A stretch of 64,000 nucleotides of DNA from DASSQJ01 sp963773655. Lineage in GTDB: Bacteria; Actinomycetota; Actinomycetes; Actinomycetales; Dermatophilaceae. The DNA is taken from the NCBI GenBank assembly GCA_963773655.1, contig CAVZBX010000002.1, forward strand, positions 1-64,000. Direction: 5' to 3'. Of this stretch, positions 34,927 to 42,131 are shown in pieces; the first letter of the stretch is position 1; the number at the start of each line of letters is the position of its first letter. The notes beneath the pieces were generated by a model. It saw nothing but the letters and a program-made list of their open reading frames with translations, was not told the origin of the DNA and ran no database searches. The translations under genes were made by a program, and so were the position numbers.

Positions 34927-36366
34927 CTACCAGGAGGTGTGGTGGGGGCGGCCCTCCGCGAAGCCGGCGGTCGACTGGATGCCGATCGTCGCCCGCTCGT
35001 GGAACTCCTCGAGCGTGCGCGCGCCGGCGTACGTGCACGCGCTGCGCAGCCCGGCGACGATCTGGTCGATGACGTCCTCGACGCTGGGGCGCTGCGGGTC
35101 GATGTACATCCGTGCCGTGCTGATGCCCTCCTCGAAGAGCTCCTTGCGGGCCCGCTCGTACGCCGTGTCGGAGGCGGTGCGGCTGCGCACCGCGCGCGCC
35201 GAGGCCATCCCGAAGGACTCCTTGTACTGGCGGCCGTGCTCGTCGGCGTAGAGGTCGCCGGGCGACTCCAGGGTGCCCGCGAACCACGAGCCGACCATGA
35301 CGTTCGAGGCTCCGGCCGCCAGGGCGAGGGCGACGTCGCGCGGGTGGCGCACGCCACCGTCGGCCCAGACGTGCCTGCCGAGCTGCCGCGCCGCGGCGGC
35401 GCACTCGAGCACGGCGGAGAACTGCGGGCGGCCCACCGCGGTCATCATCCGGGTCGTGCACATGGCCCCCGGTCCGACCCCGACCTTGACGATGTCGGCG
35501 CCCGCCTCGACGAGGTCGCGGGTGCCCTTCGCGGAGACGACGTTGCCCGCGACGAGCGGCACCCCGAGGTCGAGGGCCCGCACCGAGCGCAGCACCTCGA
35601 GCATCTTCTCCTGGTGCCCGTGGGCCGTGTCGATGACGAGGGCGTCGGCCCCGGCCGCCACGAGCCCCTTGGCCCGGGTCGCGACGTCGCCGTTGATCCC
35701 GACGGCGGCCGCCACCCGCAGCCGCCCGGCGTCGTCGACCGCGGGGGCGTAGAGGTGTGCCCGCAGTGCGCCGGCCCGGGTGAGGATGCCGACGAGCCGA
35801 CCGTCCGCGCCGACGACCGGGGCGAGCCGGCGCCGGGCGTGCGAGAGGGTGTCGAACGCGGACTCGACGTCGACGCCGTCCGGCAGCGTCACCATCTCGC
35901 GGACCATGACGTCGGCGATCTGGGTGAACCGGTCGACGCCGGTGAGGTCGGTCTCGGTGACGATGCCGACCGGCCGCTCGTCGTCGTCGGTCACCAGCGC
36001 CGCGCCGTGCGCCCGCTTGTGGAGGAGCACGAGCGCCTCGCCCGCCGTCGTCGACGGGTCGAGCGTGATCGGGGTGTCGTAGACGAGGTGGCGCGACTTC
36101 TGCCAGGCGATGACGTCGCTGACGATCTCGACGGGGATGTCCTGCGGGATCACCGTGAGCGCGCCCCGCCTGGCCGTGGTCTCGGCCATCCGCCGCCCGG
36201 CGATCGCCGTCATGTTCGCGACCACGAGCGGGAGGGTCGTACCGGTGCCGTCGACGGTGGACAGGTCGACGTCGAGGCGGCTGGTGACCGCCGAGCGGTT
36301 CGGCACCATGAAGACGTCGTCGTACGTCAGGTCGAACTGCGGGGCCAGGTCGTTGAGGAAGTGCAC
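34927..36366 (-). CDS. guaB1: GuaB1-family IMP dehydrogenase-related protein (GMP reductase type)
   Basis: 479 residues. TIM barrel interrupted by two CBS domains (about residues 95-215: DTPITLDPSTTAGEALVLLH... VMVREMVTLPDGVDV). Barrel features: YDDVFMVPNRSAVTSR, VVANMTAIAG, INGDVATRAKGLVAAGADALVIDTAHGHQ, GNVVSAKGTRDLVEAGAD, KVGVGPGAMCTTRMMTAVGRPQ (catalytic loop Cys) and ADGGVRHPRDVALALAAGA. This matches GuaB1, shown in other actinobacteria to act as GMP reductase in purine salvage, not the essential IMPDH. GTG 36366 has TACGCT 6 nt upstream. Divergent from the DUF445 gene with only 42 bp between start codons. Confidence 0.92.
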   Translation of the reverse strand: MHFLNDLAPQFDLTYDDVFMVPNRSAVTSRLDVDLSTVDGTGTTLPLVVANMTAIAGRRMAETTARRGALTVIPQDIPVEIVSDVIAWQKSRHLVYDTPITLDPSTTAGEALVLLHKRAHGAALVTDDDERPVGIVTETDLTGVDRFTQIADVMVREMVTLPDGVDVESAFDTLSHARRRLAPVVGADGRLVGILTRAGALRAHLYAPAVDDAGRLRVAAAVGINGDVATRAKGLVAAGADALVIDTAHGHQEKMLEVLRSVRALDLGVPLVAGNVVSAKGTRDLVEAGADIVKVGVGPGAMCTTRMMTAVGRPQFSAVLECAAAARQLGRHVWADGGVRHPRDVALALAAGASNVMVGSWFAGTLESPGDLYADEHGRQYKESFGMASARAVRSRTASDTAYERARKELFEEGISTARMYIDPQRPSVEDVIDQIVAGLRSACTYAGARTLEEFHERATIGIQSTAGFAEGRPHHTSW

Positions 36367-36372
36367 CGCCCC

Positions 36373-36401
36373 AGCGTAGGCGGGCGGGCATCCGGCAGGA
36401 T
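36373..36401. promoter_or_regulatory. back-to-back leaderless promoters of guaB1 and the DUF445 gene
   Basis: On the minus strand TACGCT (36373-36378) lies 6 nt from the guaB1 GTG; on the plus strand CAGGAT (36396-36401) lies 7 nt from the DUF445 GTG. Only 17 bp separate the two -10 boxes, so each polymerase would cover the other's promoter. Confidence 0.5.
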
Positions 36402-36408
36402 CGGCGTC

Positions 36409-37665
36409 GTGAGTCTCATGGCACCCGCACCGACCGACACCCGGCGCCGCGCGGGCCTGCGGCGGATGCGGCTGCTCGCCGTGTCGCTGCTCCTCCTCGC
36501 CGCCGTCGTCTTCCTCCTGACCCTGCGGCTCGACCACGACGGCGTCTGGGGTTACGTCAACACCGCGGCCGAGGCGGCGATGGTCGGGGCCCTCGCCGAC
36601 TGGTTCGCCGTCACCGCGCTGTTCCGGCACCCCCTCGGGCTGCCGGTGCCGCACACGGCGATCATCCCGAGGCGCAAGAACGAGATCGGCCGCAACCTCC
36701 AGGAGTTCGTCACCGAGAACTTCCTCACCGTCGACATCGCCCGGGAGCGGCTGGCCGCGGCACGGGTCAGCGAGCGGGTCGGCCGGTGGCTGCTCGTCGA
36801 CGAGCACCGGCGACGGGTGCTGACCGAGCTGGTCCGGGTCTCCCGGGCCGGGCTGGGGCGCCTGTCCGACGACGAGGTGCGCGGCATCGTCTCCGACTTC
36901 CTCGTGCCCCGCCTCGTCCGCGAGCCGGTGAGCCCGATCGCCGGCACGCTCCTCGAGGGCGTCGTCGCGGAGCAGACCCACCACGGCCTGGTCGACCTCG
37001 GGCTCGAGCAGCTGGAGCTGTGGCTGCGCGACAACCCCGGCACCTACGCCGAGGTGCTCGGCACCCGGGCGCCGTGGTGGAGCCCTCCGTGGCTCGACGA
37101 GCGCGTCATCCACTGGACCTACGACCAGGTGCTCACCTGGCTGCGCGAGATCCGCGTCGACGTCCGGCACCCCGCTCGCCGTGCCCTGGACGACCTGCTC
37201 CGCCGGCTCGCCGACGACCTCCAGCACGACGAGGAGGTGATGGCCCGCGCCGAGTCGCTCAAGGAGCGGCTGCTCATCCATCCGCAGGTTCCGGAGACCG
37301 CGGTCGGGCTGTGGCAGTCGTTCCGGGCCGCGCTCGAGGCCGCGATGGACGACGAGGGCTCCTACTTCCACACCCGCGGCGACGAGCTGCTCGAGCACCT
37401 CGGCCGCCACCTCGCCGAGGACGAGGTGTGGCAGGAGCGGGTGGAGGCCCGCCTGGCGGAGGCGGTCTCGTTCACGGTCGAGACCTACGGCAGCGAGCTC
37501 GCCGAGGTCATCTCGGTGACCGTGGACCGCTGGGACGGGGTGGAGACGGCCGAGCGGATCGAGCTGCACGTCGGCCGCGACCTCCAGTTCATCCGGATCA
37601 ACGGCACCGTGGTCGGTGCCCTTGCGGGTCTGGTCATCCACGCGGTGGCGCAGCTGTTGGGCTGA
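36409..37665 (+). CDS. DUF445 family membrane protein
   Basis: 418 residues. A membrane helix near residues 22-42, the family motif YVNTAAEAAMVGALADWFAVTALFRHPLGLPVPHTAIIPRRK near 50-90, RIGRNLQEFVTENFL, and a long helical middle, then a C-terminal hydrophobic segment (IRINGTVVGALAGLVIHAVAQLL). Members are inner-membrane proteins of unknown function. GTG 36409 is supported by CAGGAT 7 nt upstream; ATG 36418 is a weaker alternative. Ends 17 bp before inverted-repeat copy B. Confidence 0.87.
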   Translation: MSLMAPAPTDTRRRAGLRRMRLLAVSLLLLAAVVFLLTLRLDHDGVWGYVNTAAEAAMVGALADWFAVTALFRHPLGLPVPHTAIIPRRKNEIGRNLQEFVTENFLTVDIARERLAAARVSERVGRWLLVDEHRRRVLTELVRVSRAGLGRLSDDEVRGIVSDFLVPRLVREPVSPIAGTLLEGVVAEQTHHGLVDLGLEQLELWLRDNPGTYAEVLGTRAPWWSPPWLDERVIHWTYDQVLTWLREIRVDVRHPARRALDDLLRRLADDLQHDEEVMARAESLKERLLIHPQVPETAVGLWQSFRAALEAAMDDEGSYFHTRGDELLEHLGRHLAEDEVWQERVEARLAEAVSFTVETYGSELAEVISVTVDRWDGVETAERIELHVGRDLQFIRINGTVVGALAGLVIHAVAQLLG

Positions 37666-37681
37666 GGCCGTCCCTCCCACC

Positions 37682-37736
37682 CGCGGAACGTGGGTGATGA
37701 TCGTCGGGTGGCCGCTGGCTCTCACCCACGTCCGCG
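37682..37736. repeat. intergenic inverted-repeat element, copy B
   Basis: Left arm 37682-37697 and right arm 37722-37736 pair over 15 bp with one bulged A. The left side GAACGTGGGTGATGATCGTC matches copy A at 17 of 20 positions. The right arm holds the stop codon of the DUF1295 gene, so the element lies exactly between two convergent genes. Confidence 0.8.
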
Positions 37737-38516
37737 AGGGCGCCGGGGCGGAAGCGGGACGAACATGCTGGTCCGCGCCATGTACTCGGGGTATCCGGGG
37801 CGCTTGGCCATCTCGGACTCGAGCAGCCGCGCACCCGTGGCGAACACGAGGAAGTACGTCATCGCCGCCGGCGAGAGCACGGTGAGTACGCCCGGCCAGG
37901 CCTCCGCGGCCACCAGCCACAGGCCCCACCACACGGTGGCGTCGCCGAAGTAGTTGGGGTGCCGCGTCCACGCCCACAGCCCGCGGTCCATGACCGTCCC
38001 GCGGTTGGCGGGGTCGGCGGTGAAGCGGGCGAGCTGGGCGTCACCGACCACCTCGAAGGTCAGGCCGAGCAGCCAGACGAGCACGCCGGCGGCCGCCAGC
38101 CAGCCGAGCGGCTCGTCGGTGGCCGCGGCCACCTGCACGGGCAGGGCCACGAACCACGCGGCCAGCCCCTGGGGGAGGAAGACCTTGCGGACGGCGAGGC
38201 CGAACCTCCTCCCCGCGGGCGCCTCCGACAGCATCGCCGTGTAGCGCGGGTCCTCGCCCCGGCCGCGGGCGCGGCGCCGGATGTGCCACCCGAGCCGGCC
38301 ACCCCAGACGGTGACGAGCACGGCGACGAGCAGCGAACGCCACGAGCCGGTGCCCACCGCGTAGGAGACCCAGGCGATCGCGACGAACACCAGCCCCCAC
38401 ACGGTGTCGACCACGCTCACCCGGCCGCTGGAGCGGGTCACGAGAGCGGTCGCCGACATCACGGCCGCGGCGGTGAGCAGGCCGGCGCCGCAGACGACCA
38501 GGAGGTCCTGCAGCAT
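37722..38516 (-). CDS. DUF1295 family membrane protein (steroid reductase/isoprenylcysteine methyltransferase-like)
   Basis: 264 residues, about six or seven hydrophobic segments. SVVDTVWGLVFVAIAW, VTVWGGRLGWHIRRRARGRGEDPRY near residue 70-95, KVFLPQGLAAWFVALPVQ, and the C-terminal GLWAWTRHPNYFGDATVWWGLWL, SPAAMTYFLVFATGARLLE and KRPGYPEYMARTS. The RHPNYFG and the E..  KRPGYPEY signatures define the DUF1295/steroid-5-alpha-reductase group. Probably NAD(P)H- or SAM-dependent lipid modification; substrate unknown. ATG 38516. It ends inside repeat copy B. Confidence 0.88.
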   Translation of the reverse strand: MLQDLLVVCGAGLLTAAAVMSATALVTRSSGRVSVVDTVWGLVFVAIAWVSYAVGTGSWRSLLVAVLVTVWGGRLGWHIRRRARGRGEDPRYTAMLSEAPAGRRFGLAVRKVFLPQGLAAWFVALPVQVAAATDEPLGWLAAAGVLVWLLGLTFEVVGDAQLARFTADPANRGTVMDRGLWAWTRHPNYFGDATVWWGLWLVAAEAWPGVLTVLSPAAMTYFLVFATGARLLESEMAKRPGYPEYMARTSMFVPLPPRRPRGRG

Positions 38517-38660
38517 CAGTGCCCCGGTTCAGCGGTGGCCGGGGGCCGGGCGCGACGGCGGACCAGCACGGGCCCCGTGCCGGGGCGCGTGGGCCCGAGG
38601 ACGCCGGTCGTGGTGGGGGTGTCGCTCGGGCTCACGTGACGGACCGGTGCGGCCCCGGCC

Positions 38661-39680
38661 TCACGCCTGGGGCTCGGAGCCGGCAGCGCTCCGGGACGTC
38701 GTGGCGACGACGTCCGGGCCGCCCAGCTCGTCGGCCCCTGCGGCCCCGCGCGCCCGGGCCATGGACGTCAGCTCGGCGACCCCCGCCGCGAGGTCGGGAC
38801 CGAGCACGTGCGCCCCCAGCTCCTCGAGGACGCGTGGCGTGGCACCTCGCCCGGCGATCCACAGGGGGTACTCCGCGGCCAGGCGGCGCAGGGCGTCGGA
38901 CTGCGACCTGAAGCCGGTGGGCCGGCGAGAGGCCACGACGACGGCCGCCGGGTGCGACATCCGGCACGCGGACGCGAGCGAGGGGATCGGGGTGTCGGTG
39001 CCGAGGTACCGGATGCGCCACCCGGCGCGGCCGAGCAGCACCCCGAAGCTGAGCAGGATGATGTCGTGGAACTCCCCGGGCGGGCACGCGAGCACCGCGA
39101 CCGGGCCGCTGCCGATGCCCCAGGTGAGCGACAGGGCCCCGAGCCGGCGCCGGACGAGGCTGGACGCGAAGTGCTCCTGGGCGATGCCGATGCGGCCGAG
39201 CTCCCAGGCCTCGCCGACGCGCACGAAGAACGGGACGAGCACGTCGACGATGGCGCTCTCGACCGACCGGTCGAGGAAGGCGACGTCGAGGACGGCGTGG
39301 GCTCGGTCCTCGTCGAGGGCGGAGACGGCGTCGAGCAGCTGGGCGACGAGGACCGGCGGGTCCGCGCGCAGCCCGTCGCCGGGCCGGGAGCCGTTCGCCG
39401 CGGCCCCCGCCGGGGAGACCGCCGTGGGCGACGAGCCGGACCGCTCGGCGGCGAGCACCCGCCGAGAGGCCTCCACGGCGCTGACGCCCTGGTCACGCAG
39501 GGCGATCACCTCGCGCACCCGGCGCTCGTCGTCGGGCCCGTACAGCCGGTACCCGCCGGCGGAGCGGGACGGCTGCAGCAGCGCGTACCGGGTCTCCCAC
39601 GCCCGCAGCACGTGGGTGCTGACACCGACGCGGGCGGCGAGCTCGCCGATACGCATCGTGGGGGGGACCTGGCTCCTCAT
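38661..39680 (-). CDS. MerR-type B12-dependent photoreceptor regulator (CarH/LitR family)
   Basis: 339 residues. N-terminal MerR helix-turn-helix (MRIGELAARVGVSTHVLRAWETRY... GGYRLYGPDDERRVREV), a low-complexity linker (residues ~80-105), a helical domain ending in W159-x9-E169-H170 (WELGRIGIAQEH), and a Rossmann-like cobalamin domain with E203-F204-H205 in place of DxH and GWRIRYLGTDTPIPSL. W-x9-EH and E-x-H are the signatures of CarH-type light sensors, where adenosylcobalamin-bound tetramers repress DNA in the dark and fall apart in light. ATG 39680 has TACGGT 7 nt upstream; ATG 39656 is the internal alternative. Divergent from the photolyase cluster. Confidence 0.9.
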   Translation of the reverse strand: MRSQVPPTMRIGELAARVGVSTHVLRAWETRYALLQPSRSAGGYRLYGPDDERRVREVIALRDQGVSAVEASRRVLAAERSGSSPTAVSPAGAAANGSRPGDGLRADPPVLVAQLLDAVSALDEDRAHAVLDVAFLDRSVESAIVDVLVPFFVRVGEAWELGRIGIAQEHFASSLVRRRLGALSLTWGIGSGPVAVLACPPGEFHDIILLSFGVLLGRAGWRIRYLGTDTPIPSLASACRMSHPAAVVVASRRPTGFRSQSDALRRLAAEYPLWIAGRGATPRVLEELGAHVLGPDLAAGVAELTSMARARGAAGADELGGPDVVATTSRSAAGSEPQA

Positions 39681-39687
39681 GGACAGC

Positions 39688-39717
39688 ACCGTAGCGCGCC
39701 GGCACAAGTTTTGACAA
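39688..39717 (-). promoter_or_regulatory. promoter of the CarH/LitR gene
   Basis: Read on the minus strand: -35 TTGTCA (39717-39712), 18-bp spacer, -10 TACGGT (39693-39688), 7 nt, ATG. The -35 lies in the first operator repeat, which suggests autorepression. Confidence 0.55.
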
Positions 39718-39749
39718 ACATTCGACGGCTTTCGACAATGGTTCGACGG
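39710..39749 (+). promoter_or_regulatory. CarH-type operator: four direct repeats over the photolyase-cluster promoter
   Basis: TTTGAC or TTCGAC starts at 39710, 39721, 39731 and 39742 (spacing 11, 10, 11 bp), each followed by AA or GG. The plus-strand promoter TTGACA (39711-39716), 17 bp, GACAAT (39734-39739) lies wholly within the repeats. CarH tetramers are known to bind 11-bp direct repeats that cover the -35 box. Confidence 0.7.
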
Positions 39750-39908
39750 TCCGCAGACTCACGGGTCGCCGGCGATCACCTCCGAAGATTCGACCGTCCC
39801 GGGCCGCCGGGACGGTCCGTCCCTCCCGCAGCCGCCCCTCGCCTACTGTGAGACCGGCGCGACGCCGGCCCCGACGTCGAGCCCATCCGACCCGCCAGAG
39901 AGAGCCGA

Positions 39909-40340
39909 ATGACGACCATCGAGCGCGCCGTCACCACCGCGGCCCCACCCGACAAGGTGTTCCCCTACCTCGTCGACTTCCGCAACGCCGAGGAGTGGGA
40001 CTCGGGCACGCGATCGTGCGAGCGGATCTCCGGCGACGGCGGTGTCGGCACGGTCTACCACAACGTCTCGACCTTCGTCGGCAACACCGTCGAGCTCGAC
40101 TACACCGTCGAGGAGATCGCGCAGCCGCGCTTCGTCATCGTCGGGCGCAACGACACGACGACGAGCCACGACACGATCACGGTCACCCCCACCGACGACG
40201 GCGGCAGCCTGGTCCTCTACCGGGCGGAGTTCACCTTCACCGGGCTCGCCCGCTTCGCCACTCCCGTCATCAAACCGCTGCTCGAGCGTCTCGGCGACGC
40301 CACCGCCGAGCAGCTCGAGAGCGCCCTGGGCCGGCTGTGA
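39909..40340 (+). CDS. SRPBCC-family protein (polyketide cyclase/dehydrase-like)
   Basis: 143 residues, START-like hydrophobic ligand-binding fold. TTIERAVTTAAPPDKVFPYLVDFRNAEEWDSGTRSCERIS is the usual first strand and helix, then GGVGTVYHNVSTFVGNTVELDYTVEEI and a long C-terminal helix (FATPVIKPLLERLGDATAEQLESALGRL). Ligand unknown. ATG 39909 with AGAGAG upstream. First gene of the predicted light-controlled unit; its stop overlaps the next gene's GTG (GTGA). The ~160-nt leader from the operator promoter is long, and a second -10-like TACTGT lies at 39844-39849. Confidence 0.85.
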   Translation: MTTIERAVTTAAPPDKVFPYLVDFRNAEEWDSGTRSCERISGDGGVGTVYHNVSTFVGNTVELDYTVEEIAQPRFVIVGRNDTTTSHDTITVTPTDDGGSLVLYRAEFTFTGLARFATPVIKPLLERLGDATAEQLESALGRL

Positions 40341-41380
40341 GCGGGAAGCGGGGGGAGGGCCGCCGGGCGCTGGTGACCGGTGCCACCGGGTACATCGGCT
40401 CCCGGCTCGTGCCCACCCTCCTCGACGAGGGCTGGACGGTGCGCGTCCTCACCCGGGACGCCGCCAAGGTCGCCGACCGCTGGTGGGCACCGAGGGCCGA
40501 GGTCGCCGAGGGCGACGCCACCTCGAGGTCCGACCTCACCGCGGCGCTCGCCGACGTCGAGGTCGCCTACTACCTGCTCCACTCGATGGATGGCGAGGGC
40601 AGCTTCGTCGAGCGCGACCGCGAGATGGCCAGGACGTTCGGGCTGGCCGCCTACGACGCCGGCGTCTCCCGCATCGTCTACCTCTCGGGGCTGCACCCGG
40701 AAGGCACCACCCTCAGCGACCACCTCGCCTCCCGGGTCGAGGTCGGCGACCTGCTCATGGCGAGCGGCGTGCCGACGGCCGTGCTGCAGGCCGCGATCAT
40801 CCTCGGCTCCGGGTCGGCCTCCTTCGAGATGCTGCGCCACCTCACCTACCGCCTCCCGGTGATGGTCGCCCCCAAGTGGCTCGACAACCGGATCCAGCCG
40901 ATCGCCGTCCGCGACGTCCTGCACTTCCTCGTCGGGGCGGCCGACCTCCCGCCCGACGTCAACCGCACCCTCGACATCGGCGGGCCGGAGGTGCTCACCT
41001 ACCGCGACATGATCACCCGCTTCGCCCGGCTCGCCGGCCTGCTGCCCCGCACGGTCGTCTCCGTGCCGGTGCTCACCCCGTGGCTCGCCAGCCAGTGGGT
41101 GGGGTTCGTCACCCCCGTCCCCACCGGCCTGGCCAAGCCGCTCGTCGAGAGCCTGCTCCACGAGGTCGTCTGCACCGAGGACGACGTCGACACGCTCGTC
41201 GGGCCCCCGCCCGGCGGAGCGCTCGGCTTCGACCGGGCCGTCACCGACGCCATCGCCGGCGACGACGCCGACCCGCGTCCCGAGCCCGGCACCGTCGACC
41301 CCGCGCGGGTGACCGCTGCCGACCCGGACTGGGCCGGTGGCGGGCGGAAGGACGGTCGGCCGGTCCCGGGCAGGCCCTGA
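40337..41380 (+). CDS. NAD(P)H-binding SDR-like oxidoreductase
   Basis: 347 residues, atypical/extended SDR. Cofactor motif VTGATGYIGSRLVPTLLDEG near residues 13-32, RDAAKV, EGDATSRSDLTAAL, AYYLLHSMDGEGSF and IVYLSGLHPEGTTLSDHLASRVEVGDLL, the last typical of DUF2867/YbjT-like epimerases associated with photolyase clusters. The C-terminal ~140 residues carry DIGGPEVLTYRDMITRFARLAGL. Substrate unknown; roles in quinone or membrane-lipid metabolism are suggested for relatives. GTG start in a 4-nt overlap; stop 1 nt before the next GTG. Confidence 0.87.
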   Translation: MSGKRGEGRRALVTGATGYIGSRLVPTLLDEGWTVRVLTRDAAKVADRWWAPRAEVAEGDATSRSDLTAALADVEVAYYLLHSMDGEGSFVERDREMARTFGLAAYDAGVSRIVYLSGLHPEGTTLSDHLASRVEVGDLLMASGVPTAVLQAAIILGSGSASFEMLRHLTYRLPVMVAPKWLDNRIQPIAVRDVLHFLVGAADLPPDVNRTLDIGGPEVLTYRDMITRFARLAGLLPRTVVSVPVLTPWLASQWVGFVTPVPTGLAKPLVESLLHEVVCTEDDVDTLVGPPPGGALGFDRAVTDAIAGDDADPRPEPGTVDPARVTAADPDWAGGGRKDGRPVPGRP

Positions 41381-41381
41381 C

Positions 41382-42116
41382 GTGGCCGGCGGAGTGGACC
41401 CCGTCGGCGAGCTCCGTGCGTTCTTCCGGGCCGCGCTCGTCGAGCCCGTCCCGCGCGACCACAGCGAGCCCGACTCTGCGTTCCGGCGGCGACGCACGGT
41501 GGCGGTCATCACCCTCGTCCTCGGCGCCGGGGTGCTCGCGTGGGCGCTGCGGATCGAGCCCGGCAACGCGCTCTTCTACGTGGCGACCCTCGCCCTCGCG
41601 GCCGTCTGGGCGGTCGGTGCGCTGGTGTCCGGCCCGCTCCACCTCGGGCGGGCGCACACCCGCGGCGGTGACGGCCACAGCCGGGCCGTCCTGCAGTCGC
41701 TGGCGCTCGGGGTGATGCTGCTCGCCCTCTTCCTCCTCGGGGCGGTTCTCGTCGCCAGGATCCCGGTGCTGCGCGAGCCGGTCCAGGAGCTGCTCGACCA
41801 CGCGGAGTACGGGTCGCTCGCGGTCGTCGCCGTGATCACCGCCGTCAACGGCGTGTCCGAGGAGCTGTACTTCCGGGGCGCCCTCTACGCGGGGGTGGGC
41901 CGGCGGCACGCGGTGGCGACCACCACGGTCGTCTACGCCCTGGTGACCGCCGCGTCCGGCATCCCGCTGCTCGTCCTCGCCGCCGCCGTCGTGGGGCTGG
42001 TCGTCGGGCTGCAGCGGCGGGTCACCGGCGGCATCCTCGGGCCGGTCGTCACGCACCTCACCTGGTCGCTGGGGATGCTGTTCCTCCTCCCGCCCGTGCT
42101 GGACACCCTCAGCTGA
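41382..42116 (+). CDS. CPBP (Abi/Rce1-like) intramembrane metalloprotease family protein
   Basis: 244 residues with about seven hydrophobic segments. Motif 1 VSEELYFRGALYAG with Glu160, Glu161 and Arg165, and motif 3-like VVTHLTWSLGMLFLL with the conserved His near residue 228; the intermediate His motif is weak. Family members cleave membrane peptides or have lost catalysis. GTG 41382 is 1 nt after the stop of the SDR gene, so it is translated from the same mRNA. Third gene of the light-associated cluster. Confidence 0.83.
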   Translation: MAGGVDPVGELRAFFRAALVEPVPRDHSEPDSAFRRRRTVAVITLVLGAGVLAWALRIEPGNALFYVATLALAAVWAVGALVSGPLHLGRAHTRGGDGHSRAVLQSLALGVMLLALFLLGAVLVARIPVLREPVQELLDHAEYGSLAVVAVITAVNGVSEELYFRGALYAGVGRRHAVATTTVVYALVTAASGIPLLVLAAAVVGLVVGLQRRVTGGILGPVVTHLTWSLGMLFLLPPVLDTLS

Positions 42117-42131
42117 CGGGCGGCACCTGCG

